From Iris pallida (lineage: Eukaryota > Streptophyta > Magnoliopsida > Asparagales > Iridaceae): 64,000 nt of DNA. The position numbers were made by a program, and so were the translations under genes. The DNA lies in NCBI GenBank assembly GCA_029216955.1, contig JANAVB010003400.1:11807359-11871358 (forward strand), written 5' to 3'. The notes beneath the pieces were generated by a model. The model was given only the letters and a program-made list of their open reading frames with translations. It was not told where the DNA came from and ran no database searches. Of the stretch, positions 13,041 through 26,552 are shown piece by piece; positions within the stretch are counted from its first letter, which is position 1, and every line of letters begins with the position of its first letter.

Positions 13041-15078
13041 TGGACAAGTTGTGGTACAACACCACGGAACTATCGGAACATTGTAGGGTATGCTTCGTCC
13101 GTGAAGCATGCAGTCGTAGCACAATTGTCGTAGAACTTCTATTATACGAATAACTTGAGAATAGTTGGTTTAGTAGATATTGCGTATTTGGGCATTGTGC
13201 ATCAATATGAATGTATTGGGGCATAGTTTCGTTGGAACTTGAAATAAAATAATGTTGTCGTGAGTTGATATGGTTTTGAGTTGGACTTGAGATGGTGATT
13301 GGGATTGTGATGGCTTCTTAACTTTTGCGCATATTGCATGGTCAATGGACCTGGATAACCTGTGCATGGGTTTTGGTATCCTTCGAACGAGTTACGACCA
13401 GGGCACCGGGTCCGTTCGGCTTAGAAGTGAATTGAGATTGGTATTTATGGTACACTTCATTAGGATGGATTGCTACTAGCCACTGATATGAAAGCCATAA
13501 TACTAGTAAGTTCGGGATCCTTCAGATAAGTGCAAGAAACCCATGCAGGGACCGATCGTCGGCTTACACGTTGAGATACCATTCCATTATGGCACAGAAT
13601 GTCATGACCTTTCATATAGATAGGACCGATAGGCTGAGATTAGACTTGGGTGCATGTGTAGATCCTACCACCCTTGTAATTATGCAAGAGTTAGTTGGTT
13701 GGTTGTGTGCATTGTTGTCAGTTTGCAGGCTTGGCGATTAAAGACGGAGATGTGCACGATCACTATGCTTATGTTCATTATATAGCTAACAGTGTCTTTT
13801 ATAGGGATACGATACTTGACACATTTATGTTTCAATTGCTATTGAGAATCGAGTACATGCTTTACTGCTTTAATCTTGCCATGAAACTGATCCTAAGGAA
13901 ATAATTGAAAGATCACATAATCAGACACATGTTTCACTATATTACTTTGTGTTGGTTTAGGCAAGTGTGTCTTGATCGGTATGCAAGAGGATAAGTACTG
14001 ATCCTCCACCAAAGTTCTTGCAGGTTCAGGAAATGGTATGCTCGTGGTGGAGCTTCGCTTGGACAAGTTGTAGTGTAATGCCATAAAACTGTCGGAATAT
14101 TGAAGGGTATGCTTCACCCTTGAAGTATGCAGTCATGGCACAATTGTTGCGGGACTGTTATTATGCGAATAACTTGAGAATAGTTAGTTTAGAAGATGTT
14201 ATATATTGGGGCATTGTGCATCAATATGGATGTATTGGGGCATAGTGTCGTTGGAACTTGAGATAGAATAATGTTATCGCGAGTTGATATGGTTTTGAGT
14301 TGGACATAAGATGGTGAATGGAATTGTGATGGATTTTTAACTTTTGCGCGTATTGCATGGTCAATGGACTTGGATAACCTCTGCAAGGTTTTGGTATCTC
14401 TTGAACGAGTTATGACCAGGACACTGGGACCGTTCGGTCAAGGAGGGAATTGAAATTGGTATTTATGGTACACTTATTAGGACAGATTGCTACCGGCCAT
14501 TGATTTGATAAGCCAAAATATTAGTAAGTTTGGGATCTTCAAATACATGGCTAGCAACCCGTACGGGAAGCGATCATCGTCTTACACGTTGAGATACCAG
14601 TCCATTATGGCACGGAGCATCATAACTTTCATATAGATTAGGCCGATGGGCTGAGATTAGACTTGGGTGCAGGCGCAAATCCTACCACCCTTGTGATTAT
14701 ACAAGAGTTAGTTGGGTGGTTGTGTGCATTATTGTTAGTTTGCAGGCTTGGCAATTCGTGGCAGAGATGTGCACGATCACTATACTTATGTTCATTATAT
14801 GGCTAACAGTGTCTATTGTAGGGACACGATACTTGACACATTTATGTTTCAATTGTTATTGAGAATCGAATACATGCTTTACTGTTTTGATCTTGCCATG
14901 AAACTGATCTTAAGGCAATAATAGAAAGATCACATAATAAGACACATGTTTCACTAAATTACTTTGTGTTGGTTTAGGCGAGTGGGTCTTGATCGGTATG
15001 TGAGAGGATAAGTACTGATCCCTGACCAGAGTGCTTGTAGGTTTAGGGAATAGTCTGCTCGTGGCGGAGCTTTGCTTG
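13041..15078 (+). repeat. Tandem duplication, two ~1.02 kb units
   Basis: Unit 1 (about 13041-14059) and unit 2 (about 14060-15078) are collinear over their whole length. Both begin TGGACAAGTTGT and run to a GTGGNGGAGCTTNGCTTG-like end. Similarity is high but with many substitutions, so the duplication is old. No coding potential is seen in either unit. Confidence 0.8.
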
Positions 15079-15485
15079 AACGCACTGAGGCATGGAGTTC
15101 CTTAGCATTTCAAGGCGTACGACCGCACTAGAGCTCGGCATGCAACATGAAGATGTTTCAGCCGTAGGTGATTGTATATGGTATAGAAGACATGATGTAT
15201 GGAAAAAAAAATCCTTTGTGAGCAAGAGAGATCATGAGTGTTGTAAGCCAATTAGCATATTCAGTTGGGCTATTCAAGCCTTTGTCTACTTCATTATCAA
15301 TAAAGATTTATTTTGTATACTCTGATGCATCTCCACCTTTTCTCGTTACATATGTTTTAGAATTGAGACAACCATTTTGAGAATCTGTCATCTTGCCTTG
15401 CACGAGTACAACTCTAGACTCGTGCAGCATCATACCCCAAGCGAGGACGATTGATTCGGGTGAAATCAACGCGAGGACGAGTAAT
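15079..15485 (+). other. Spacer with AATAAA-like signal before gypsy B pol tail
   Basis: A TATCAATAAAGATTTA stretch near 15295-15310 resembles a plant polyadenylation region. A GCGAGGACGANT repeat occurs at 15441 and 15471. No gene is identified. Confidence 0.35.
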
Positions 15486-15519
15486 TCGGGCTTGACACCG
15501 GAGACCCTTGTAATTTGAG

Positions 15520-15599
15520 GTATAGTTTATATTTTGGTATTTGTGTTTGATTGTGGTTGTTTGTTATAGATTAAGATTTAAGGTTTTGTTTTGTGATAG
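15520..15599 (+). other. Intron-like 80 bp insert in integrase reading frame
   Basis: The insert starts GTATAG and ends GTGATAG, is T-rich like plant introns, and its length is not a multiple of three. Removing it joins TTTGAG to GTTGGCGAT and restores the conserved FEVGDMVF reading of gypsy integrase exactly. A chance indel would rarely leave both a GT-AG pair and a perfect join. Splicing is not shown. Confidence 0.55.
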
Positions 15600-16934
15600 G
15601 TTGGCGATATGGTGTTCCTGAGAATTTCTTCGATACGAGGCACGATTTGATTTGGTGGAGGCAAAAAGTGTCACAACCCGCACCCAGGATAAGGGTACGA
15701 ATGCGTAACAGCGCCCCAGCCTACGCCGCAGAAACGACATAGAACGCTGTCTAGGTCTACTATCTAACAACAGTTAAAATATCAAAACCTGTCGAGAATG
15801 GTCAACTCCGAACGGAGGACAATCAATGACAATATAATATATTCAACCACAAATTCTAAGAAAAAAAGATGACACTGGAAGATAAAGACAACAAAATATG
15901 AAAATATCATCCTGAAAGTCCAACACAGAATAACACAAGTCCAAAGTCTCAGAGTCAACAATCTCAAATACAAATACTAAATAATAACAAGCCAAAGTGT
16001 AATATGGAGACAAAGTCCAGTGCTAAACTAATCTAGCTAAGCTACTCCAATGCCTCATCGGCCGGGGCTAATCCCTGTTGGACCAGGGTCTCCAAATCTA
16101 TGCCCACTACATCGTGAGAACCATAGTAGGTACAACAATCCTCCTCACCGTCATCTGTAATATTTTGTCAACATATCTAGTCAGGATGGAACGAGCACAA
16201 TCAACTAACAACAGTTCAGAAGATAGGATAAATACTACAAGACTATAAATAGAGAGTATATATAGGAGTAATGGAAATGTACATGTAAGTATCCTGGCAA
16301 GGTAAGCTGTAAACTAGAGCTAGAACATGGACAAGTAAAACTGATCATGACATGTATAAGAATCAAAAATCATCTATCTAGGTGTGTGAGTACTAGCTTC
16401 GATATGTGGCCGGCTTGGGTCTGAACAAGGTCTAATGATCTAGCCATTCATACGTGAGGTGTAGGATTGGTATTCATAAGGTTTACAAGAATAAACAAGG
16501 CGGATAATGACCATACATCTACACTAATACTCCTCGTCCCCGACTGGTAGAGTGGATCCAAATAAAGATACGTTACAATATGGGATTCTACGAGAATGAA
16601 GCAAGTCTCCTCGAGAATCGGTGTCCATATACTGCACAAGAACTACAAGGGGCTTGAATAAGATATACCAAGATAACAAGGAATAACATCTCATGTCGGG
16701 ATCCATGAATACCAATCCGTGTGACCAATGTATCAAGAACAAGTATATCTACACTAAGTACATGAATTATAACAATTATCGTAAATTAGAAAAGTTATCA
16801 GAGAATGTACTCGCCTGAGATCTGGTAGAAAAATGTAAACAGTATATCGAGGCTCCGAGTGAAGTCTCAGACCTAAAGATGAGATATGCATGAGTTAAAT
16901 AGGGTTTAACCGTGTTAGACATGATTTCTAGTGT

Positions 16935-17350
16935 ATGCTATATAAATCTAGGTCAAACTCAGTCAAACTAAGTCATACTAGGTCATACTAGTTCTAACAA
17001 GTCAAACTAGATCAAGCTAGGTCATGCTAAGTCAATCTAAGTCAAGGTAAGTCAAACAAAGTCAAAGTAGGTCCATCTAAGTCAAACAAAGTTAAACTAG
17101 GTCAAACCAAGTCAAACTAGATCATACTAGGTCAAGGGTTGACCTACAGTTGACTTTTGGTCAATTGGTCAACTCTGGTCAACTTTTAATCCAATCTAGG
17201 TCAAACTGGGTCAATAGTTGACTCACAGTTGACTTTTGGTCAACTGATCAACTCTGGTCAACTCCTAGTGTAATCTAGGTCCAATATTGACTTGCATCTG
17301 ACTTTGAGTCAAAACAGTCAACCTTGGTCAAACATGGTCAAATCTAAGTC
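16935..17350. repeat. Minisatellite of GTCAAACTA-type units
   Basis: Degenerate 9-12 bp units (AGGTCAAACTA, AAGTCATACTA and variants) repeat many times inside the antisense LTR, merging into GTTGACTTTTGGTCAA-type repeats. Confidence 0.7.
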
Positions 17351-17389
17351 AAGCATCATATTCTTAGTCATTACCTACCAAGATAACCC

Positions 17390-18370
17390 ACTTACCTTAT
17401 CTCTATAGGTATCTTATATCAATACCTTAAATATATAGGTAATACCTTAACACCCCCATCTACTTTAGACTTGTAGATAACTCACTATCCTAGGCTAATA
17501 GATCCTACCATTTCTTTACACTAGTATCTACCCATCTATCTTAACATCCTACCAATACCTTATCCTTAGACTATAAGTAAATCCCATTACCTTGTCAATA
17601 CCTTAGACTTCTCATTTACCCTCCAAGATACTATCCCTCTAAGATACTAACTTGTATCTAACAATCTAACTTACTAGTATCCTAATCTCTAAGATACTAA
17701 AATATATATTTATGATACTAGCTATATACATCTAACTATCAAACATATACTTCTAGTATCCTAAATTCTAAGTTACTAACTAGTAGTATCCTACTCAAGG
17801 TAATATGACATACTAACCTATGACACCAAGATACCAACTTACATCTCTAGACTACTATCCACTAACATAGGATACTAATTTCTAATATAGGATACTAACT
17901 CTATATCTAAGCTATCCTAGGATACTAACCAAGATACCATATACTTTATCCCTATTGGTATCCCAATACCCTTACCTTGGTTGGAAGTCCAAAACCTTAG
18001 TCTAGATATAAATACCTTAGTCTTCCAATACCCAAACTATAGTTATCTAGCATCTATTCATCTACCCCAAGCCATTAGATAACAAATATCTTATTATCTA
18101 GCCCTAGTATCTAGGTAACCATACCTTACCTCGAAGGTAAACCCCCTATTACCTTATCTTGGAGGTAAACTCACTACCTTACCTTGTGATAAGGTAAACC
18201 CCTTTACCTTAAAGTAAGGTAAATTATAATATCGTAGGATACCAACATCTAGTATCCTAAGATACTACCTATCTACAAACTAACCACTATCTAACTTAAC
18301 TCTAATCTATATAAGATACAACTTATCTAACTATCTAAGATATCTAACTATTGGGATACTAACTCATCTT
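17390..18370. repeat. Degenerate GATACTAAC / ACCTTA repeat block
   Basis: Short words such as GATACTAAC, TACCTTA and ATCTAACT recur throughout about 1 kb with no fixed period. It looks like an expanded and decayed microsatellite region of the LTR. Confidence 0.6.
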
Positions 18371-18952
18371 GCAACCACACACACACAGACCATGGATAAC
18401 CTCTATACTAATATCTAACTATAACATATATGTATATATATCCATCTCTAACTCTAACCAACTAACATATGTCATATCTAACTAACAATAACATAGACTA
18501 ACACAACTAACTATTTAACTTATACAAGATACCTCTATCTAACTTCTAAGATACCTCTAACCTCTACATAGATTCTAACATAACCACTAACATACTAACA
18601 TATCCATACATACAACATCCAGATCCCTCTCCACTCCAACACACACACACACACAAACACATATACCAAATCCACCCCCTCTCTTTTAACACACCCACAC
18701 ATCTATATACAAACACACTACCACTCAACCAAAACAAAAATCACTCAACAAACCACACTAGCCTCAAGTCAAATAAGATGGCATGATCCTTCCAACTCTC
18801 TCACCTTCACAACGCACACACTACACTACCATCTATACAACATCAAACACACACTAGCACATATCCTCTATCAATCTCACTTCTCTCTACTAACCACACA
18901 TATCCTTATCTCATTCAAACACACACACTATACTAACATATATTGCCTAATA

Positions 18953-19236
<284 letters not shown>

Positions 19237-21256
19237 TATATCATACATATTTTCTTGACAACCTATGATACCTACATTCACTTGATATCCATACTACATA
19301 GGCTCATAGGATACACAAAATGTCCATGTCATATAGTCAGTTTTCTACTTAAAATCAATACTGCACCTATTAGACCTATTCACTAAATTCTAGGATTAAA
19401 CTATGTCGTAGTCCTTTGTATTAGCTTTCCAAAACTTCAAACGGATCGTATTTTCGTGTCCGGAAGCTTCCGGAATCGCGAAAACACCGAAACACGTTTG
19501 TCTTTCGGACAGCTGACACTCAAACAGTTCTATAGAAAGTTATTGAACGATTTTGGCCTATTAATATATATATTTGGAAAGCTAACTTCGATACGGTTCT
19601 TTAAAAAAAAATGGAAGATTAATTGGAGTCTTGAGCTAGGAGTTATGGTATTTCTAAGTTGCTCTGGCTACTAAAAACGTGGATGAAAATTATGACAAAT
19701 TTGGTTTGTTTTGGACAAAAGAAACACATACTAACTATATTATCTAGGATATTAACTAGATTATCTAACTCACTAACTTAACACTAACACACCCACACTC
19801 TATCACATACACACAAGACACATATCAATATTTATATATACAAAAACCCTCAAATCAGTCCACATCCATAAATATAATAATATTTGATATTTTTACAAAA
19901 CAATAGGGCTTGTAGGCCATAATACATAGATTCAAACATTGGTGTCCAAATGAGAACAAACCTAAACATCCTAACCATGGTTAATCTACTCTCTAACACA
20001 TGAAAATCTGAAATTAGAAGACAAATAAGCCTATGGGGCAAAAACACAATCACATGGTGTGCCCCCTTTGGAATCTCTCCATGGGGGACACCAAACCTAT
20101 CCCAAACTCCTAAAGAGGACTCAAAAGAGCCTCTAAACCATTCCTAATGGTGGTTTACGCATGGGGGTGGTTCCTATGGGTTCAAAACTAACAAATATAC
20201 AAGGGAAAGATGAAATAGAGAAGGTTTAGAGAGAGATACCTATTGGGAGTTGATTTCCAATGAACAACCCAAAGGACACGAATTCGACACGGACTCTTCT
20301 AGCAAATGTACACCCCTCCTTACTCTTGGCTCCACAATCCTTGTAGTTTCCTCTCCTTGCAAGAATGAGAGAATTTGGTGGAGAAAAAAAAAGATTTGAG
20401 AGATGAATCAATGAGATTTGCTCTCAAGATTGGGAAGAACACTAAAATGGGAATGGAGGCTACTTTGCAAATGAAAAGGAGATGGAACCCTCTCTTGGCT
20501 GCCATAAGGTTTAGGTTTGGGCCAATAGGAAATGTCTAATATGCCCCTAATAGGTCCCTTTTGGTTAATCTAAGTCATGCAAAGGTTTGTGGTCAAAAGA
20601 GTCAAGTTTCTAACTCTAGATAACTAAACTTGTCATATGGGTTTAGTCTAAATGCACTAGTCTAATGAGATGAGTTTGTGGGCCATGCCTAACTAATCTC
20701 CGGGTCTCGACTAGTGTCTAAACTACCTGGGTCACTAACACAAGTCAAAACTAGATGAAACTCAAACCCAACTAAACTAATCCCCAAAATATAATATTAA
20801 TAAGTAAATATTCACAAAAATATTAGAATATAAAAAATGATAAATTTACCCTCATTTTTGAAAATAGACAGTTATAGAAAGCTTAGTCCGCAGTTCATCA
20901 GGCTTTTCAGTATCCTTGAGAGGGTCGATACAGTAGCCTATCGAGTAGACTTGCCACATATATTAGAGGGAGTTCATAACGTGTTCCATATATCATAGCT
21001 GAGACGGTACGTGGTGGATCCTAATCATGTATTGGATCACTCCGAGATTGAGGTGGGACCGACTTTCAGCTATCCAGAGCAGCCAGTAGAGATTCTGGAT
21101 CGTCGGAAGAAGGTGCTCCAGAACCAGCTTATTATTTTGGTTCATGTCGCATGGAGGCATCACTCTACGGGTTAGTCTACCTGGGAGAGGGAGGACGACA
21201 TGAGCGAGCGATACCCTTCTTTTCGAGCCTTGAGGTATTGTTCTTCTTTGTTCTGA

Positions 21257-21322
21257 ATTGTGTTCTTGTGCTAGTTTCGTCTTTTAATTTTGAGTACGAA
21301 ATTATTTTAAGCGGGGTAGACT
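21257..21322 (+). other. 3' untranslated tail and polypurine tract of gypsy B
   Basis: After the pol stop, the motif TTTTGAGTACGAAATTATTT is followed by TAAGCGGGGTAGACT and then the LTR start TGTCAC at 21323. This is the standard gypsy 3' layout and sets the plus orientation of B. Confidence 0.7.
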
Positions 21323-24300
21323 TGTCACTACCACTTTTCCAATTAGGGATAATTCTATCAATTTATATTATATATATTTCGTGAATATTTATCTATTTAT
21401 TATGGTGTTAGTTATTATGGTTAGTGGGCTGGCCTATTTGTTAGACTTGTGTTAATGGACCAATTAGACTTGACATGACATGACACTAGAGATCAATAAT
21501 TAGATTAAAATGACACATGGACCAACACTTTGGACTAGGCCCAATTAGACCCAATCAGTCATTCTATTTAATAACTAGAGATTAATCTAAATTTACCAAA
21601 TTAGGATTAGAAGCTTTCATCCATTAATTAGCCTTTATGAAACTTGGAGGGCATTTTAGACATCTTACAAATGCATGGAGGAGCCCTCTTGGCTGGCCAT
21701 ATAGAGAGGGAGTGGCACTCTCTCTCTTCATTTTTATTTGTACTATTATACTCCAATTTGGTGTTCTTCTCAAAATTGATCCATCCTTCCATTAATTCCT
21801 CTCAATTCTACTTCAATTTCCTTCCTAATTCTCTTCATTCTCATTCCTTAGAGGAGCCTAAGAGCTTGGTGGCTAGGAGCACTAGAAGAGGAGGCTAATT
21901 GCTAGGAGTTCGTGTCTGAATCGTGTCTATTGGGCTTTACATTGGGAATCCATCTCCCAATAGGTATACATCTCAATTTTTTCTCTAATTAGACTATAAT
22001 TGTTCAGTTTGACCATTAAAAATCTATCCATGGACTAGAACTACCTATAGGAGGAGGAATTATGCTCTAATGACCCTTTATGTAAAAGTTATATGGAGAT
22101 TTGTGTCCGAGATTGGTGCACCAAGTATTTGTCATTTGGTAATTTGGTCTATTTAGACTTATTTTAGTTTTGTGTGTCTAGATCCGTGTCCACAATTGGA
22201 TACGAGTAGGTCGTATCATGATACGGTAGGACACATAGTCATTTGGAGGATTTTTCCCTCCCATACTTGTGGTACACATATCCAATTCTTCATGACACAT
22301 TGTAATAGCTATAGATTGTCCTAATTAGGCTCTAAATTATGTTTTGGATATGCTCATGTGATTTGGTTAGGTTCGGATAATGTTTGATATAGGTATCTTG
22401 GATGTATCACAAGAGTATCGTAGATTGGTGCGATACTAGGATGATGCACACCAAGTGTTTGGTATGGTGAATAGGTGAGTGTGTAGTATTATGTGTGATC
22501 CAATAGACTTATGTGGTGTCATATAGATGTGTGGTGTGCAATAGGCTATTAGAGTATCAATTAGATGAGTGTGTGTGAGTCTTGTGATACACATGTGTGT
22601 GTATCTTTATGTGCATAGATAGGAATGTGTGTGTGTGTGTGCGCCTATACGTAGGGATATAGATATATGTGTATATGAGTTTGTATGGAGTAAGAGAAGA
22701 GTAGGGGACAACATTTTGTTAGAACAAACTGCGGCAATAGGGACAGTAGCAGTGCCAGCATAGTCTTGCAGCAGCAATGTAGGGGACTAGTGAAGTAGCT
22801 ACAACAGTAGTTGTTGGTGCACTGCTTTCCCAAGCAGTAAATAGCAGCTGCACAACAACAATGAGCATTAGAAGCTATATAGGCTTAGGAACAACGGCTA
22901 ATAGAGCTAGCAGTAGCAGATAGAAACAGCAACAATGGGCAAAATTATAACAACAACAACAGCAGTATTACTGTGCCAACAATAGCAGTATTGCTGTGCC
23001 AACAACAGCAGTATTGCTGTGCCAACAACAGCAGAAGGAAGCAGTTGAAACAACAGTAGGAGAAGTAGCAACAACAGGATTAGGTGTAGCAAGGGCAGCA
23101 ATGAGGAAGATGCAGCTAGCATTCTGTCTTAGGGAGGTGCAGCAGCAATATGGGAGTAAACATGGCTACAAGGAGTATATGAAATTACCTGGGTATGTCT
23201 ATAGGTAATGTATGGTATAGGTACAAGTATAGTGTCTTTTGTTCATATAGACTAGCAAGTTGTATGTAGGTAAATCATAGGTAATTGCATATAGGTGTGG
23301 CATATGTATAAAGGGGGCAAGCATTGATATGGGTATTGGGGATGTGCATCTAGAAAATAACATATGGGTACCTATGTGTTATGGGATGAGGTAATGTCTA
23401 GGACAAAGGGTAATGCATAGGGTAAAGGCAAATAGTTACGGTATTGAATTATTGAGCTTTTGTATATTAATTATAGGGTAGATACATAGAATACTAGCTA
23501 GTATTACCTAGTATTTGCTAGGATACCTTGGTATGGCAAGGTATAGACCTAGAAACCTAAGTAATAACTAGCTTGACCTAGTTTAACGCGTTATTGACCT
23601 AGTTTAACTTCCATGACCTAGAATTGACATAGAAATCATATTTCAAATTAGATATCAATGATTATCGTTCCAAAACACCAATTGAAATTGATATTCCATA
23701 TTTAGGGCTTCAAGGCACTATTACGTATACAGTTTGATACTTTACCCTGGATTCTAGGTGCGTACATTATCTGATAATTTTCCTTTTATGATATCTTTTA
23801 TGTTTATTGTATATAGTGTAGATATCCTTGATTTTTTGACACGTGGTTACACGGATTGGTATTTTCGAATTCCGTCATAAGATGTTATTCCTTGTATATC
23901 TTGATGTATCTTGTGCTAGCCTTTTTGTTATTTTGTACTTGTATGGATACTGATTCATGAGAGGATTAACTACCTTCTCATAGAATCCCGTGTCATAACG
24001 TACCATGGTTGGATCCACTATACCAGTCGAGGGCAGAGAGTATTAGTGTAGATATGTGATCATACCCTCCTTCTATCATGTCTTGTTTCTTGAATAGTGT
24101 TAATCATATACCGCAAGTATGATTAACCAGGCCATAATCCTTGTGCTAGTTCCCAAGGCGATCATTTGATGAAACTAGTGCTCACTCACTTAGATAGTTA
24201 TTCTTGATTTTTGTACATAATATTTCTTATTCTTGTATTTACTTACAACATTTCTATATCTTGTTATATTCATGTACCTGTTCTATTATCTTGTATATTC

Positions 24301-24910
24301 TCTCTATTTACTGTTACATAATCTATATCATTTACTGTAACTGTTATTAGAGGTGTGCTTCGCTCCAATCCTGACTGGATATATTTTTAAGATAATTTAG
24401 AGGAGTGGTGCCCTATCCACTATGGACCACAGGATGTAGTAGGAGTAGACAAGGAGACGTTGGCATAGGAGGGACTAGTTCCAGTAGAGGAGACACTAGT
24501 AGCGACTCAGCTAGTTTAGCTATTAGTACTGAATTTGTCTCCAATTTTCTGATACATTGAGGTATTATTATTTCTGAGACCTATGTTATGTTGAGATAGT
24601 TAGACTCATAGACTTTGGACGTGGTTTCAGATTATATTTATGATATAGACATCTCTTGGATTATCATATCATAGCTTTTATGTCATTATCGTGACATTAT
24701 CTTCCTTATAGTTTATTGTTATTGAGTATGAGTATTATCATTACATTGTCCTCATTTTGGAGTTGAGATATCATTGACAGGTTATGATACATATGTATGA
24801 GATATATTAGTTAGCATAGTACACCTGGACAACGTTCTATCATCGATGTTGCAGTGTAGGCTGGACGTACCCACATCCTCGTACCCTTACATTGGGTGCT
24901 GGTCCTGACA
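21323..24910 (+). repeat. 3' LTR of gypsy B (about 3.6 kb)
   Basis: It starts TGTCACTACC right after the polypurine tract and ends GTCCTGACA. The last 1.2 kb matches the inverted copy at 15669-16905. The first part resembles the LTR at 61901. It has no coding capacity beyond short frames. It contains a 23 bp minisatellite at 22955-23034. Confidence 0.75.
22955..23034. repeat. Minisatellite, 23 bp unit x 3.5
   Basis: Units AACAACAGCAGTATT plus GCTGTGCC repeat three times with one or two changes, then a partial unit. The block sits in a CAG/CAA-rich part of the gypsy B LTR. Confidence 0.85.
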
Positions 24911-25199
24911 TCTTCCGAAGAGAGAATCTTCTGTTGAGATAAATCTCTTGAAGAGATATAATATGAGTAGTTATATTTCTTCAATAAACTATAATTGCCA
25001 GGTCAATAAACTGTAATTGCCAGGTCAAGGGGGTTCGTTATGATCGAAAGAATGAAAGAACATATTTGGGTCCTAAATTACCATATTTAAAGAATATAAA
25101 ATTCTTTATTGTCATTCACTCAACACAATATTTTATGTAAACATGTTGATATGCATCTACACATGGACACTTGAATGATATATTATTCTTGATTTAATT
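24911..25199. other. Unassigned spacer
   Basis: I see nothing recognisable. A short direct repeat, CAATAAACTNTAATTGCCAGGT, occurs twice near 24980-25024. Confidence 0.4.
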
Positions 25200-25873
25200 C
25201 ATGTTTTGATATAATGAGGAATACAAATGCAGGACATTTATCTGATCCTCCTTAAGAGGATATCACAAACAAGGTATTTCTTTTCTAAACAATGTTGCAT
25301 GTATTTTGAAGATAAATAAAGCAAAGTACTGCGACAATCTCCTCAAATCTTTCTTACAATTAATGGAACAAATAAGAGAATGTGCAGGGCTATGTTTTCA
25401 ACATATCATGAGGAGTTGCGAGCTTTTAGGAATCACAAATATAGCCTGCAACTATTTCATAAGGATATAAGTATAAATGTATAGACAAATAATGTGTTGG
25501 GGGTGAGATGTAATATTTAAATTGTATTGGAGTTGATTTTTTTTATTTTGAATTGATGTAAGAACAAGAATGTAATATTTTTTTGAAGGGGAGCATCCTG
25601 TAGATGCAAGCATCCTGAAGATGCGAAATGGAGACATCTTGAAGCACGTCTTTGAGCATTGTTCTTTTTTACTTCATTGAGGTTTTTTCTCACTAGGTCT
25701 TCGAAAGATTTTTAACGGGTCAATGTAAGTTGCACCCACTTGAAATCCTGAATAATCAGTCCGAAAGAGTATTATTGTACTATATTCTTTTCTATAGATA
25801 TTTTCCCAAAAGATGGATTCTTTCCTAGAATTTTTTTAATGAGGCAATAATTAAGTGTGCATCCAAGGGGGAG
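25200..25873 (+). pseudogene. Ty1/copia remnant C: RNase H tail and polypurine tract
   Basis: A frame near 25229-25290 resembles the copia RNase H segment (AGHLSDPP and, in a neighbouring frame, ISQTRYFF). The copy is frameshifted. It ends in CCAAGGGGGAG at 25864-25873, a canonical copia polypurine tract, immediately followed by an LTR start. Only this 3' end is recognisable; upstream pol domains are not. Confidence 0.6.
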
Positions 25874-26018
25874 TGTTGTGATTTGGATAAACCGGTTGCC
25901 CTTATCCATACCCACAACAACCCCTATCCTATTCTCTCTATATATGTTATCGATGAGAAAAGCTACATACAGATTTTCTGGCTACCTATTTCTTCTCTTT
26001 CTATCTTATTTTACAACA
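25874..26018 (+). repeat. Short 3' LTR of copia remnant C (145 bp)
   Basis: It starts TGTTGTGATTTGG and ends ATTTTACAACA, a matched TG...CA pair. The length resembles the 149 bp LTR of copia E. No 5' partner is seen in the window. Confidence 0.55.
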
Positions 26019-26180
26019 AATATTAATTTTTGGATAGCCTCCATTCTCTCCTTCCCTCTTTCTGATGTCTCCTCTACGTAAATATTTGTATAGCCTCCTT
26101 TTCCTTTCCTCTTTTGTCTCCTCCACGATGAGATTTGCATCCAGAGATGACTGAATTTGTCTCACGTTATATTCTACTAA
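26019..26180. repeat. Dispersed repeat, inverted relative to 42590-42830
   Basis: The sequence AATATTAATTTTTGGATA and the following CT-rich 120 bp (TTTCGTCTCCTCCACG-like) match the complement of 42650-42830, continuing with less similarity to 42590. An internal direct duplication (TAGCCTCC...TCTCCTC) is shared by both copies. Confidence 0.7.
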
Positions 26181-26552
26181 TACGTCCTTATTCAGACATA
26201 TCTTAAATTACCAATTTTTTATTTCTATTACTATAATCTTCTAACTGTTAGCCCAATGATTATATCATATTTTTGAATATGGCTAATAAATTAAGTTTAC
26301 CATAATAACATCACCAATATTCATATAATCACTATCATGTTGCTACTTAAACTTAGCATTGTCCTAAAATGTTCTCTATATCAATATTGTTATGCTTATG
26401 TCATATTGTTTTGTTTGTCTAATATGAACTTGTAGACATGCAATAAGCATGATCAAGTTTTGCCAAACCAGGACATATGCAAAGGAGAATTATTGATGGG
26501 CCAAAGACGACATTATACAAAAAAATTTATCTGAACCGCCTAACGATATATT
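26181..26552. other. AT-rich spacer
   Basis: I see no gene, repeat end or regulatory signal here beyond plain AT-rich sequence. Confidence 0.4.

Noticed and set aside
22907..23208. Leu-rich (minus) and Gln/Ala-rich (plus) frames
   Set aside because: They arise from CAG/CAA repeats and the 23 bp minisatellite in the gypsy B LTR.
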